Of a stretch of DNA of 64,000 nucleotides, positions 16,836-25,251 are shown piece by piece. Each line of letters begins with the position of its first letter. Within the stretch, counting starts at the first letter, position 1. The notes under the pieces are model-generated. The model was not told where the DNA came from and searched no databases. It saw nothing but the letters and a program-made list of their open reading frames with translations. The position numbers were made by a program, and so were the translations under genes. Source of the stretch: JARRKC01 sp963723965 (GTDB lineage: Bacteria; Acidobacteriota; UBA6911; RPQK01; JAPXNP01); assembly GCA_963723965.1 (NCBI GenBank), contig CAVRSV010000011.1, positions 62,001-126,000 of the forward strand. The letters are read 5' to 3'.

Positions 16836-18923
16836 CTACCTCATCTCCAGCACGGCGACTCCCAAGCGCGGCAGCGTCAGGCTGCGTCCGGTCCCGGCAC
16901 CGCTCAGCACATCCCGCATGACGGAGGGGAGCGGGACGATTCGCGGCTCCTCGGTGTGGTTGAGGAGAAAGAGCAGCCGGCGGTCACCATTGCCCCGAAT
17001 GGAGACCTCCACCCCCTCGGGCGGGTGCAGGGGTGGACGGATGGAGGCGTCCTTGAGCAGGGCGGCAATGAGGCCGTCGTAGAATTGCGTTTGCTCGACG
17101 ACGGTTCCGACGTACCAGCCTGTGCCCTTGCCGAAGCGGTTGCGGGTCACCGCCGCGAATCCTTCGACCGGCCAGGTCGAGTAGCGGGCAACGACTTCCG
17201 CATCTTTCGGTGTGATCCAGTCGGCATAACGGCTGGCCGTGAACGAGCCGCTGACGGCCCCGGCCGCCTCCACGGGATAGGTGACCCGGCCGAGCGCTTC
17301 GTATTCCTCAATCTCGATCCCCAGAGCGGGTGAGAGAAGGCCCGGCAGGGTGCGATCGAAGGCCATGTTGTGTTCGTCCTTGACCGCCGTCCGCAGATCC
17401 GTGAGCAGGACACCTCCCTGACGGACGTAGTCGACGAGACGTCGGGCGACGGAATCCGGAAGGACGTGGAACTCCGGCGCGACGATCAGCGGGTAGGGCG
17501 AAAGATCGGCGCCGGGCGGAAGCATATCCACGTTGACACCGGCCCGAAAGAAAGCCTGATAGTAGCGCGCCAGGTCTTCCTGGTAAGTATTCCCCTGAAA
17601 CCCGGGCTGGATGCGGAGCGCCCAGAGGCTGTCGTAGTCATAGACGATTCCCACCTGAGAGAGGACTGTCGTTCCCTTGACCAGATCCTGGATCTTTCGA
17701 TAATCGGACGCCGTCTGAGCCGCTTCCCGGTAACGGCGGAGAGGCTTCCCGTCGTGCCCCAGCAGGCCGTGCCAGTATTGCTCGCGGCCTGCGGTGCAGG
17801 TGCGCCAGCGAAACCAGACCTGGGCGTCGGCCCCGTGGGCCAACTGCTGAAAACTGATGAGACGGATTTCCCCGGGACGGGGATTGCGCGAGAAGTTCGC
17901 CCAGCCGAGCGGCCCGGCGGTCTGCTCCATGATCCAGAAGTTGCGCCCCTTCAGTCCCCGCATGACGTCGGCCGCCATGGCCGCGCTGTAGCGGATGCCG
18001 GGTGCCTCCCAGTTGCTGAAGAAGGGGTAGTTGTCCCAGCTGACGAAATCCAGGTCCCGGGCGAGATCGTAGTAGTCCATGTCCTGGAACAACCCCATGA
18101 AGTTGTGGGTGATGAAGTGGTTCGGACAAACGGACCTGAGGATACGAACCTGGTCGCCCTGAAAACGGACGTTGAGCCACGACGTGAAGCGCATCCAGTC
18201 CAGCGAAGCACTGGGATTGCTGATCGCCCAGGTCCCCTCCCGAGAATCGGGGATGGGGACCTCGTCCCAGCGCTGCATTTTGAGCCCCCAGAACCAGGTA
18301 CCCCACGCGCGGTTGAGCTCGTCCAGAGAGGTGTATTTGTCCCGAAGCCAGTCCTGGAAGGTCGCAAGACAGCGACTGCAGCGGCAGTCCGTGCCGCCGA
18401 ACTCGTTGTCGGTCTGCCATCCCACTACCGCCGGGTTGTCCCGATAGTGCTCCGCCAGAGCGCGCGTGATTCTCTCGGAGAGGAGCCGATAGGTTCCGTT
18501 CGAAAAGCAGTTGTTCTTCCTCCCTCCCCAGACCACTCGAGTGCCGTCTGCCTTCATGGCGAGTGTTTCCGGGTATTTGCGGGCCACCCAGGCCGGCATG
18601 ACGGCGGTCGGCGTGCCGAGGACTGCCTTGATGTCGTACTTCGCGGCAAGAGCGAGGAAGTCGTCCAGCCACTGAAAGTCGAAGCGTCCCTCTTCCGGTT
18701 CGAGAAGGACCCAGGAGAATTCCGCCAGGCGAACCAGGTTGAAGCCGGCTTCCTTCATCAGCTTCAGGTCATATTCCCAGCGGTCGCGTGGCCAGTGTTC
18801 CGGATAGTAGTCCACACCGATGTACATGCTCCCGTCGGGTGCGTACACTGCGCCGGGCTGGTCGAGGCGAAATCCGAGTATCGCCAGAGCGATCAGGAGT
18901 AGAAAGGGTGCCGCACGTCGCAT
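16836..18923 (-). CDS. Secreted GH42-type beta-galactosidase
   Basis: 695 residues with a signal peptide (RRAAPFLLLIALAILGF). The barrel domain opens with YIGVDYYPEHWPRDRWEYD, includes WQTDNEFGG (acid/base Glu near residue 174) and NFWIMEQTAG (nucleophile Glu near 332), followed by a trimerisation-type domain (VGIVYDYDSLW, YQAFFRAGVNVDMLPP, VAPEFHVL, VRQGGVLLTDLRTAVKDEHN) and a C-terminal beta domain. These are the marks of GH42, which releases galactose from beta-galactosides. The cysteines of the typical zinc site are partly present (CRCSRC near residue 183). Most GH42 enzymes are cytosolic; a signal peptide here indicates periplasmic or extracellular action. Probably cooperates with the adjacent GH97 enzyme. 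Confidence 0.9.
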   Translation of the reverse strand: MRRAAPFLLLIALAILGFRLDQPGAVYAPDGSMYIGVDYYPEHWPRDRWEYDLKLMKEAGFNLVRLAEFSWVLLEPEEGRFDFQWLDDFLALAAKYDIKAVLGTPTAVMPAWVARKYPETLAMKADGTRVVWGGRKNNCFSNGTYRLLSERITRALAEHYRDNPAVVGWQTDNEFGGTDCRCSRCLATFQDWLRDKYTSLDELNRAWGTWFWGLKMQRWDEVPIPDSREGTWAISNPSASLDWMRFTSWLNVRFQGDQVRILRSVCPNHFITHNFMGLFQDMDYYDLARDLDFVSWDNYPFFSNWEAPGIRYSAAMAADVMRGLKGRNFWIMEQTAGPLGWANFSRNPRPGEIRLISFQQLAHGADAQVWFRWRTCTAGREQYWHGLLGHDGKPLRRYREAAQTASDYRKIQDLVKGTTVLSQVGIVYDYDSLWALRIQPGFQGNTYQEDLARYYQAFFRAGVNVDMLPPGADLSPYPLIVAPEFHVLPDSVARRLVDYVRQGGVLLTDLRTAVKDEHNMAFDRTLPGLLSPALGIEIEEYEALGRVTYPVEAAGAVSGSFTASRYADWITPKDAEVVARYSTWPVEGFAAVTRNRFGKGTGWYVGTVVEQTQFYDGLIAALLKDASIRPPLHPPEGVEVSIRGNGDRRLLFLLNHTEEPRIVPLPSVMRDVLSGAGTGRSLTLPRLGVAVLEMR

Positions 18924-18941
18924 TTCAATCCCCCCTAAGCT

Positions 18942-19160
18942 GATTTGAGATTTGACGATTTACGATTTGTGATTTTGGCCGCTCGCGATCGGAATGTAAC
19001 AGCGGGGGACTTTGCTGGGCGTCTGCGGTTGCCGGTCTTCCTGCATTTCCATCCGCGTCCGTCCGTTTTCGATCGTGTTCCTCGGCGCACCTGTGGGCTC
19101 ACCCCAATTGCAGCCCGCTGCCTCTTCAATCGTAAATCGTAAATCGCAAATCTCAAATCC
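18942..19160. repeat. AT-rich inverted-repeat element
   Basis: Left arm 18942-18977 (gatttgagatttgacgattt and onward) and right arm 19127-19160, whose reverse complement reads gatttgagatttgcgattta and onward, enclose about 150 bases without a gene. The arms match roughly over 34 bases. Related arms occur at 34055-34161, 40636-40671, 50857-51006 and 63745-63780. The element directly abuts the truncated MFS remnant. Confidence 0.7.
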
Positions 19161-19162
19161 CG

Positions 19163-19354
19163 TTAGCCCGTGAACCGGGGTTCGCCGTGAACTTCCACCC
19201 GGTCGGGGTCGATGCCGGCAGGCTCCGAGCGGGGCAGGGAGAGGGCCAGACTGAAGACGGCGATGTTGTTGAAATGATCGCCGACCTCGCTGACAACCTG
19301 GCCGAGCCAGGTATAGCGGTAGTTCCTGTTTTCCCTGAGGATCTGAACGAGCAC
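19163..19354 (-). pseudogene. Truncated MFS transporter gene, 5' remnant
   Basis: A GTG at 19354 with a good ribosome site (AGGAG 10 bases upstream) opens a 63-codon frame starting LVQILRENRNYRYTWLGQV and VSEVGDHFNNIAVFSLAL. This is the typical N-terminus of a major facilitator transporter (R-N-x-R..W-x-G-Q-x-x-S..G-D). After SLALSL the sequence becomes unrelated and stops beside the AT-rich repeat element. About 350-400 further codons are missing, so the gene is dead; the element marks the break. Confidence 0.6.
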
Positions 19355-19546
19355 GTCCCCACTCCTGCCTGCATTCTCGACGGGACCGGTCCTTCGGGCC
19401 TCACGAACTCCGGGCCCGGCTCGGACGGGAGCGGGTCAAAGTCCGGCTTCGGGGAGCCTCGGATCCACAGTATACTGAGTCGCGCCTGCGCACTTCGAGA
19501 GCGATCGATTCGAGCCGGAGGCACTGCCTGCGAAGGAGTTGAGAGA

Positions 19547-20188
19547 GTGAAACGACTGACCGAACTGGATCCCCATGCACGCCGTGTTCTGGGAGTTCTC
19601 CTGGAAAAGGAGCAGACCACCCCGGAGTACTATCCCCTGACACTGAATGCTCTCATCACAGCATGCAATCAGACCACCAACCGGGAACCGGTGATGTCTC
19701 TGAAGCGTCACGAGGTCCTGCGCGCGCTGCACACGCTGGGAAGGCTGGATCTGGTCCAGCGCGTGACCGGCGCCCGGGTGGACCGCTGGAGCCACCTGTT
19801 GATCCAGGCCCTGGTGAGTCGTCCTCCCACGAAAGCGCTGCTCACTGTGCTCCTGTTGCGAGGCGCCCAGACGGTGGGCGAGTTGAAGGCCCGGACCGAC
19901 CGGATGCACTCCTTTGGTTCACTCGAGGAGGTCGAGGCCGCTCTGCGGCTCTTCGTCGAGTCCGACCCGCCCCTGGCCCGGGAGCTGGAACGGAGACCCG
20001 GCCAGAAGGAGTCGCGTTGGGAGCTGAACAGTTCCGGTGAGGACGTGGCGATCGAAGAGGACGAGGCCGGGGACGAACCGGAACTCGCGATGGAGGCAGG
20101 CAACCTCTCGCTCCGTGAACGGGTGGAGAGGCTGGAGGAGCAAGTCCGTGAGATCCTCCGGCGCCTGGAGGCTCCGGGCGATGAATAA
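19547..20188 (+). CDS. YceH family protein (DUF480)
   Basis: 213 residues. GTG 19547 is chosen because AAGGAG lies 8 bases upstream and the family start (KRLTELDPHARRVLGVLLEKE) begins there. The conserved stretches TTPEYYPLTLNALITACNQ, TNREPVMSL and TVGELKARTDRMHSF identify the DUF480/YceH family, two winged-helix domains, of unknown function. The C-terminus adds an acidic linker and a short coiled coil (LRERVERLEEQVREILRRLE), as in other members. Cytosolic. Stands alone, convergent with a small helical protein gene. Confidence 0.92.
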   Translation: MKRLTELDPHARRVLGVLLEKEQTTPEYYPLTLNALITACNQTTNREPVMSLKRHEVLRALHTLGRLDLVQRVTGARVDRWSHLLIQALVSRPPTKALLTVLLLRGAQTVGELKARTDRMHSFGSLEEVEAALRLFVESDPPLARELERRPGQKESRWELNSSGEDVAIEEDEAGDEPELAMEAGNLSLRERVERLEEQVREILRRLEAPGDE

Positions 20189-20220
20189 CGGGTCCGGCCC
20201 CGGATGTGCCCGAGCGGGCT

Positions 20221-20424
20221 TCAGCTGCGGACTCTCTCGACGGTGCCGTCACTGATCATGGAGTGGAGTTGCCTGAGCAACTCGCGCTCGCTCCTGTCAA
20301 TGACGTTATCGGCTTCCGCCATGCGCAGGATCGCAGCGTATTCGGCATCGGTAACTCGGCCATCGTCGATGGCTTTTCGAATCAGATCGGCGAGATCGTG
20401 AATTCGTTTCGAGGCGTCGACCAT
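20221..20424 (-). CDS. Small helical TerB-like protein
   Basis: 67 residues; ATG at 20424 preceded by GGGAGGAAAAG, a strong ribosome site. The protein is a tandem of two helix-loop-helix units, DDGRVTDAEYAAILRMAE and ADNVIDRSERELLRQLHSM, with the D-G/N-x-V/I-x-x-x-E pattern common in TerB/DjlA-type domains. Too short for a full TerB domain (about 130 residues). Function unknown. Transcribed downstream of the RRM gene, but the palindrome at 20578-20605 lies between them. Confidence 0.7.
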   Translation of the reverse strand: MVDASKRIHDLADLIRKAIDDGRVTDAEYAAILRMAEADNVIDRSERELLRQLHSMISDGTVERVRS

Positions 20425-20577
20425 CTTTTCCTCCCGTGGCAGCCAACTGCGGGTACCTTGCCCGCCGCACTAAGATAGCAGATTGCGGAGCGCGACAAGG
20501 AACCGTCAACTGGGACAGCAGGCGGCCGGAATCGGGCTGAGATGGTGAGAAGCGAGGGGGACACCGGGGAGGGGAAG

Positions 20578-20605
20578 AAGAGGGGCACCCCGGGGTGCCC
20601 CTCTT
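20578..20605. terminator. 28-base perfect palindrome, terminator candidate
   Basis: AAGAGGGGCACCCC followed immediately by its reverse complement, 26 bases past the stop of the RRM gene. In RNA it forms a very stable 12 to 13-pair hairpin. The minus-strand sequence after it is CT-rich, not a pure U-tract. Most likely it ends the RRM transcript. Confidence 0.55.
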
Positions 20606-20630
20606 ACTTTCTGATGAGCAACCGGCTGGC

Positions 20631-20945
20631 TTACCAGCGGTTGCGGCCGAAGTTGCGACCGCCGCCGCCGCCGCCACCACCGCCCGGCCGAGGAGCCCTT
20701 TCCTTGGCTTCATTGACCGTCAGGGTCCGGCCCTCGAGCTGCGAGCCGTTGAGGCTCTCGATCGCGGACTGAGCCTCTTCCTGGCTGCTCATCTCGACGA
20801 AGCCGAATCCGCGCGAGCGGCCGGTCATCTTGTCCGTGATGACACGAGCCGACTCGACGGTTCCGTGCTCCGCGAAGAGCTCTTCCAGCTGCCGATCGGA
20901 CACTGAAAAGGGCAACCCACCGACATACAGTTTCTTTCCGTTCAC
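20631..20945 (-). CDS. RRM-domain RNA-binding protein
   Basis: 104 residues from GTG 20945, which has AAGGAA six bases upstream; a TTG at 20969 would add eight residues. Single RNA recognition motif: RNP2 KLYVGGLPFS (residues 4-13), RNP1 RSRGFGFVEM (about 43-52), and the VNEAKER end, followed by a glycine-rich tail (nine Gly in a row) ending RNFGRNRW. Such proteins bind single-stranded RNA and in cyanobacteria and others are often cold-induced. The CCG-repeat tail is a slippage-prone tract. Upstream lies about 180 bases of probable 5' untranslated RNA and a promoter candidate at 21133-21162. Confidence 0.93.
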   Translation of the reverse strand: MNGKKLYVGGLPFSVSDRQLEELFAEHGTVESARVITDKMTGRSRGFGFVEMSSQEEAQSAIESLNGSQLEGRTLTVNEAKERAPRPGGGGGGGGGRNFGRNRW

Positions 20946-21132
20946 GTTCTTTTCCTTCGATTTGTACAATTAGCCATCAACCCTGGAACTTAAACTCTGA
21001 AGGAGCGGAACACTGAACTTGTGGATCACGCGGTTGGCTGATCTTCGGAGTGTTTCACAAGGTGAGACTCAACCGAGGTCGTTTACTATCCAGCTCTCCC
21101 CAGTCGACCTCCAAACTTGGTGGAGCAACGGT

Positions 21133-21162
21133 AGCTTAGCTTGTTCCGACGCCTACTGTCAA
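21133..21162 (-). promoter_or_regulatory. Sigma-70 promoter candidate for the RRM gene
   Basis: On the minus strand a perfect TTGACA (forward 21157-21162) is followed after 18 bases by TAAGCT (forward 21133-21138). The implied start near 21126 leaves a leader of about 180 bases before the GTG at 20945, the size range seen for thermosensitive leaders of cold-shock genes. The -10 match is weak. Confidence 0.4.
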
Positions 21163-21229
21163 CAGGATTTAACTTGGGAATGCAAGGTTTTGAAAACCCC
21201 CTCACAATGCGATTGCCGGCGGCACGCCT

Positions 21230-21436
21230 TCAGGGAATTTTCGGCTTGCCCGAAGGGCTCTCTCCCAGCATCACCCAAAGGACGACATAGAGGATCAGGC
21301 CGGCGCCGCCTGCCAGAATGGATGCAACGAAAAGGGCGCGGATCAGCGTGGGATCCACGTCGAAATACTCGCCAAGCCCACCGCACACGCCTGCAATCTT
21401 GCGGTCGGCCCGGGATCGATAGAACTTTTTGGCCAT
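21230..21436 (-). CDS. pspC: PspC domain protein
   Basis: 68 residues. It is essentially one PspC domain: KKFYRSRADRKIAGVCGGLGEY, then FDVDPTLIRALFVASILAGG and a membrane segment LILYVVLWVML. PspC proteins sit in the inner membrane and take part in the envelope-stress (phage shock) response. No PspA or PspB gene is in the window. ATG at 21436 has no strong ribosome site. Upstream of the RRM gene in the same direction, 284 bases away, and probably transcribed separately. Confidence 0.9.
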   Translation of the reverse strand: MAKKFYRSRADRKIAGVCGGLGEYFDVDPTLIRALFVASILAGGAGLILYVVLWVMLGESPSGKPKIP

Positions 21437-21608
21437 TTCAAAGGAACTACGCAGGGTCCGAAGAGATGATTCAATTCAGCCCCAAGCGATCCCGGGCGTT
21501 TGAGTCTACTCGACCACCAATCGCACCGGTGCCAGCGTCAGGGAGGCTTCCGGGTTGTAGTAGTCGAACAGCCGGGAGGCCGGAGCGACGGCCTGCAGAG
21601 GAACGAGT

Positions 21609-23354
21609 TCAGGGCTGTTTCTTGATGGTCAGGAACTGGTCGGCTGCGATGTTCTCGAGAGTCGTCTTGGAGCCGTCGGTCCAGCGGACTTCGATCCGGT
21701 CGACGGAGGTTGCCGGGCCGAGGCCGAAGTGGAGGCGCTGGTCGGGCGCCGAGACGTAGGAGGAGCTGCTGGAGATCTCGCGCCGGAGCGTCGTGGATCC
21801 GATCGTGAGTTGGACTTCCGTGCCCACGAGGGGGACGCTGTGGGGCGGCACCGCGCAGGTGACCGACAGCCAGTGACCGCGGGCCGGAGAATCGTTGCGC
21901 AACAGCGTCGGCGTCTCGTCCAGGTTGGTGAAGACCAGGTCCAGGTCGCCGTCGTTGTCGTAGTCGGCCGCCAGGGCCGCGCGGCTGCACTGGACCAGGG
22001 AGAAGCCGGGTCCGGCCTCGGCGGTGACTTCCTTGAAGTGAGCCTTCCCGTCGTTGCTGAAGACCTGGTTCTTCTGGGCGTAAGAGAAACCGAGTTCCGG
22101 GTGACGGTCCACCTGGGGATAGATGTGGCCGTTGGCGATGACCAGGTCGAGATCCCCGTCGTTGTCGAGGTCGGCCAGAACGGCGCCCCAGGAGAGGGAA
22201 CGAAATGTCGGGTTGCCGAGGCCGGCGTCCTCGGTCGCGTCTTCGAAGAAGCCGTCGCCGAGTCCGCGGTAGAGAACCGTGAAGTCCTCCGAGAAATTGT
22301 CCACCACGATATCCGGAAATCCGTCACCGTTGGCATCGCCGATGGCGACGCCCATGCCGGCCTGGGCCGCACCGTTGGCATCGAGGGCGGTGCCGGCCCA
22401 CAGTCCGACCTCGGTGAAGGTACCGTTGCCCTCGTTTCGATACATGTAATTCGGATCGGAATCGTTGGCCACGTAGAGATCGAGGTCGCCGTCCTGATCG
22501 AGGTCCGAGGCCTGCACGGTGAATCCGAAGCCCAGGGTTTTGTCCACCAGTCCCGCTTCCTCCGTCGCTTCTCTGAAGTGACCCTTGCCGTCGGAGAGGA
22601 AGAAGTGGTCGGGGGCGCCCTCGAGGCCGAAGGGGCCTTCGGCCACCTTGTCGACCCCCTTCCAGTCCAGGTTCGGACGGGTCTTCAGGACGTCGTCCAT
22701 GCTGCAGGTGATGTAGCCCGCGATGTAGAGGTCCAGGTCCCGGTCGCCGTCGGCGTCCAGGAAGGCCGCACCGGTGTTCCAGCCAGGGATCTCGATACCG
22801 GCCTGCGGCGCGACATTCTCGAAAGTGCCGTCGCCGCGGTTGCGGTAGAGCACGTTGGGACCGAAGTTGGTCACCAGCAGATCGGGCCACCCGTCCGCGT
22901 CGTAGTCGGCGACGGCGACACCCGCTCCCCAGTGGCCTTCGCCGCCGACACCGGCTTTGTCCGTGACGTCTTCAAAGGTCCCGTCCCCCCGGTTCCGGTA
23001 GAGGGCGTTCTTGCCCTTCTCCACCACCTCACTGCCGGACATCTTCCAGCTGTTGACGATGTAGAGGTCCACGAAGCCGTCCCGGTCGTAATCGATCCAG
23101 GCCGCCCCGGTCCCGGCGGAATCGAGCAGATGATCCTTGTCGGGACGGCCCGCCAGGATGACCCGATCGAGTCCCGCCTCGCGCGTGACGTCGACGAAGC
23201 GCAACCCGGGAGGCGCCGTTACCGCTGTCGGAACCTGCTCATCGGGCTGGCTGCTCTGGCCGCAGGCAGCCGGAACGAGGGCGGGGGAGGCGCCGAAGAC
23301 CAGCCCGGCGGCAGTCGTCAGGATACGAAGGGAGAGACTGGTGAACCGTCGCAT
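21609..23354 (-). CDS. Secreted FG-GAP/VCBS repeat protein with C-terminal ASPIC/UnbV domain
   Basis: 581 residues. Signal peptide RRFTSLSLRILTTAAGLVFG. Seven calcium-binding type loops follow in a beta-propeller pattern: DYDRDGFVD, DYDADGWPD, DADGDRDLD, DLDQDGDLD, DANGDGFPD, DLDNDGDLD and DYDNDGDLD. The last 75 residues are an ASPIC/UnbV domain (GHWLSVTC, VGTEVQLTIG, SSSSYVSAPDQRLHFGLG, DRIEVRWTDGS). Such CRTAC1-like proteins are secreted and common in acidobacteria; function unclear, adhesion or carbohydrate binding is supposed. A one-base change in the CCC before the stop would continue in a well-formed frame to 21506, adding about 34 residues. Ends 10 bases downstream of the next gene's stop, so the pair is one transcript. 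Confidence 0.88.
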   Translation of the reverse strand: MRRFTSLSLRILTTAAGLVFGASPALVPAACGQSSQPDEQVPTAVTAPPGLRFVDVTREAGLDRVILAGRPDKDHLLDSAGTGAAWIDYDRDGFVDLYIVNSWKMSGSEVVEKGKNALYRNRGDGTFEDVTDKAGVGGEGHWGAGVAVADYDADGWPDLLVTNFGPNVLYRNRGDGTFENVAPQAGIEIPGWNTGAAFLDADGDRDLDLYIAGYITCSMDDVLKTRPNLDWKGVDKVAEGPFGLEGAPDHFFLSDGKGHFREATEEAGLVDKTLGFGFTVQASDLDQDGDLDLYVANDSDPNYMYRNEGNGTFTEVGLWAGTALDANGAAQAGMGVAIGDANGDGFPDIVVDNFSEDFTVLYRGLGDGFFEDATEDAGLGNPTFRSLSWGAVLADLDNDGDLDLVIANGHIYPQVDRHPELGFSYAQKNQVFSNDGKAHFKEVTAEAGPGFSLVQCSRAALAADYDNDGDLDLVFTNLDETPTLLRNDSPARGHWLSVTCAVPPHSVPLVGTEVQLTIGSTTLRREISSSSSYVSAPDQRLHFGLGPATSVDRIEVRWTDGSKTTLENIAADQFLTIKKQP

Positions 23355-23364
23355 CGGGCTCTGC

Positions 23365-23925
23365 TCAGTTGCCCGCCTCTTTCATGAGCTTCTGGTATTC
23401 CCCTTCGACTCTCTCCCAGGCCTGGTCCAGGGCTTCTGCATTGGGGGAACGGGTGAGTTTGGCGATTTCGCCGGCCGCATCGAGGAAGGCCTTCTTGGCG
23501 GCCTTCGTGACCACGACGAAACCTTCGTCGTAGAGGCCCTGATCCTCGCCCTGCGCATTATGATGATGACCGCCCTCGAGCAGACGCTTGCGCACTCCGG
23601 CGACCGCCGCATCCCCTTCGTTTCCCAGCTGTGAAACATAGGTCGCCAGCCGCTCGAGATCCGTCCGGGCATCCCGGCCGGCCGAGATCTTCGCCTTGGC
23701 TTGGGCGTAGGTCCCCTGGGCATGGCCGTAGGTCGTCGCCAGGATGGCGAGGACCAGGTTCTTCTCGGTGTGCTTTCCCCCGAGAATCGTATCGGCGAGA
23801 CTCTGGTAGGCCTTGACGAGCTCCGGCGGGGTTTGCGCCGGAGTGCCCTGGGCTGCGGCGGGTCCAGTCAGGACGAGAAAACACGCAATAGCCAGAAAGA
23901 CGCTTACACTGAATCGGACTCTCAC
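23365..23925 (-). CDS. Secreted protein of unknown function
   Basis: 186 residues from ATG 23925 with GGGAGG-like upstream sequence (ggaggtgtga). Signal peptide RVRFSVSVFLAIACFLVLTG, cleavage after AAAQG. The mature part is almost entirely helical (VKAYQSLADTIL, LVLAILATTYGHAQGTYAQA, ALDQAWERVEGEYQKLMKEA) with a short histidine cluster EGGHHHNAQGED near residue 120 that could bind metal. No family recognised. It lies 10 bases upstream of the FG-GAP/ASPIC gene on the same strand and is likely co-transcribed. Confidence 0.75.
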   Translation of the reverse strand: MRVRFSVSVFLAIACFLVLTGPAAAQGTPAQTPPELVKAYQSLADTILGGKHTEKNLVLAILATTYGHAQGTYAQAKAKISAGRDARTDLERLATYVSQLGNEGDAAVAGVRKRLLEGGHHHNAQGEDQGLYDEGFVVVTKAAKKAFLDAAGEIAKLTRSPNAEALDQAWERVEGEYQKLMKEAGN

Positions 23926-24150
23926 TTCACACCTCCCTCTTGGATGGGTTGCGCTGGATTAACTGGGAAACAATGGTCTCATAACGTACCTCGAAGCAGG
24001 GGTGGAGGGGAAGTGAGACGGGTCGGAGGGGGACCGAGGTGCCGCAGGTCGAGGTTCGGATTCGACGACGGAATCGCCGGGAGACTCCAGCGTTTCCCTG
24101 GACCTGTGGTAGGTTATGCATGGATTCACGGGGAGGTAGGCCACCGGACA

Positions 24151-25047
24151 ATGAGCGACGGACATCGGATCACTGCCAAGATACCGCCGAGGCGAAGCCT
24201 CCTCTCGATCGAGATCTTCCCCCCGAAGACGGAGACGGGGATCACGACGCTCAAGGAGCGTCTGAGGACCTTCCAATCGTATGCGCCGGAATTCATCTCG
24301 GTCACCTACGGTGCGGGCGGGAGCTCCCAGGTCAACACTCTCCAGCTGGCCGACTACGTCCAGACGGCGCTGGGTGTGACGGCGATGGCCCATCTCACCT
24401 GCGTGGGGCACACGCGGGACGAATTGCGCGAGGTCATCCAGCGCATTCGGGACCTCGGGATCCGGAACATCATGGCACTGCGAGGCGATCCGCCGCAGGG
24501 GCAGCCTGAATTCGCGGCGGTGGAAGGCGGCTTCCGGCATGCCTGCGAGCTGATCGCGATGATTGCCGAGGAAGGGGACTTCTGCATCGGCTGCGCCGGG
24601 TATCCCGAGGGACACGTCGAAGCGAAGTCGCTCGAGGCGGACATGGAGCATCTCAAGGAGAAGGTGGACTCGGGCGCGCAGTTCATCGTCACCCAGTTCT
24701 TTCTCGACAACGTCTACTTCTTGCGCTATCGGGACATGGTGCGGCGGATGGGCATCGAGGTGCCCGTCATTCCGGGGATACTCCCCATCTCCAATTACTC
24801 GCAGATCACCCGGTTCTCCATCATGTGCGGGTGTACTCTGCCCGCTCGCGTCATGCGGGGCCTGCACGGCAAATCGGATGAAGATCAGGAGAAGTTCGGT
24901 CTCGATCACGCCGCCGCCCAGGTCGAGGAGCTGCTCCGCGAGGGCGTCGATGGAATCCATCTCTACGCGCTTAACAAGCACCGTGCCGTTCAGACGTTGG
25001 CCCCCCTGGTCCGCGACCGGTTCCCGGTCGAACCCGGCCTGGAGTAA
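24151..25047 (+). CDS. metF: Methylenetetrahydrofolate reductase
   Basis: 298 residues, the normal size for bacterial MetF. ATG at 24151 follows GGGAGG at 14 bases. Motifs in order: SIEIFPPKTE with the catalytic Glu, FISVTYGAGGSS, AHLTCVG, GIRNIMALRGDPP, GCAGYPEGH, DSGAQFIVTQFFLDN, PVIPGILPI and GIHLYALNK. It reduces 5,10-methylenetetrahydrofolate to 5-methyltetrahydrofolate with FADH2, feeding methionine synthesis or, in some bacteria, one-carbon oxidation. Cytosolic. Transcribed alone, divergent from the secreted protein at 23365-23925; no SAM riboswitch seen in the 225-base upstream gap. Confidence 0.96.
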   Translation: MSDGHRITAKIPPRRSLLSIEIFPPKTETGITTLKERLRTFQSYAPEFISVTYGAGGSSQVNTLQLADYVQTALGVTAMAHLTCVGHTRDELREVIQRIRDLGIRNIMALRGDPPQGQPEFAAVEGGFRHACELIAMIAEEGDFCIGCAGYPEGHVEAKSLEADMEHLKEKVDSGAQFIVTQFFLDNVYFLRYRDMVRRMGIEVPVIPGILPISNYSQITRFSIMCGCTLPARVMRGLHGKSDEDQEKFGLDHAAAQVEELLREGVDGIHLYALNKHRAVQTLAPLVRDRFPVEPGLE

Positions 25048-25251
25048 TCCAGGCAACCTTGCCTGGAGGACCAACCGGCATCCCTGCCGATCGTCGTCTC
25101 GAGAACCGGATCCGAGCCAAGGGGACTGCGGTCCGAATGAAACACAGAACTGGATTGCGTCGTTTTCCTTTGCAGAGTTCCTTGGTAGACTCGACGACGT
25201 CGGTCGAAGTATTGAGACCGGAGCCGGCCGTCGACATCTGATTCTTGTGTG

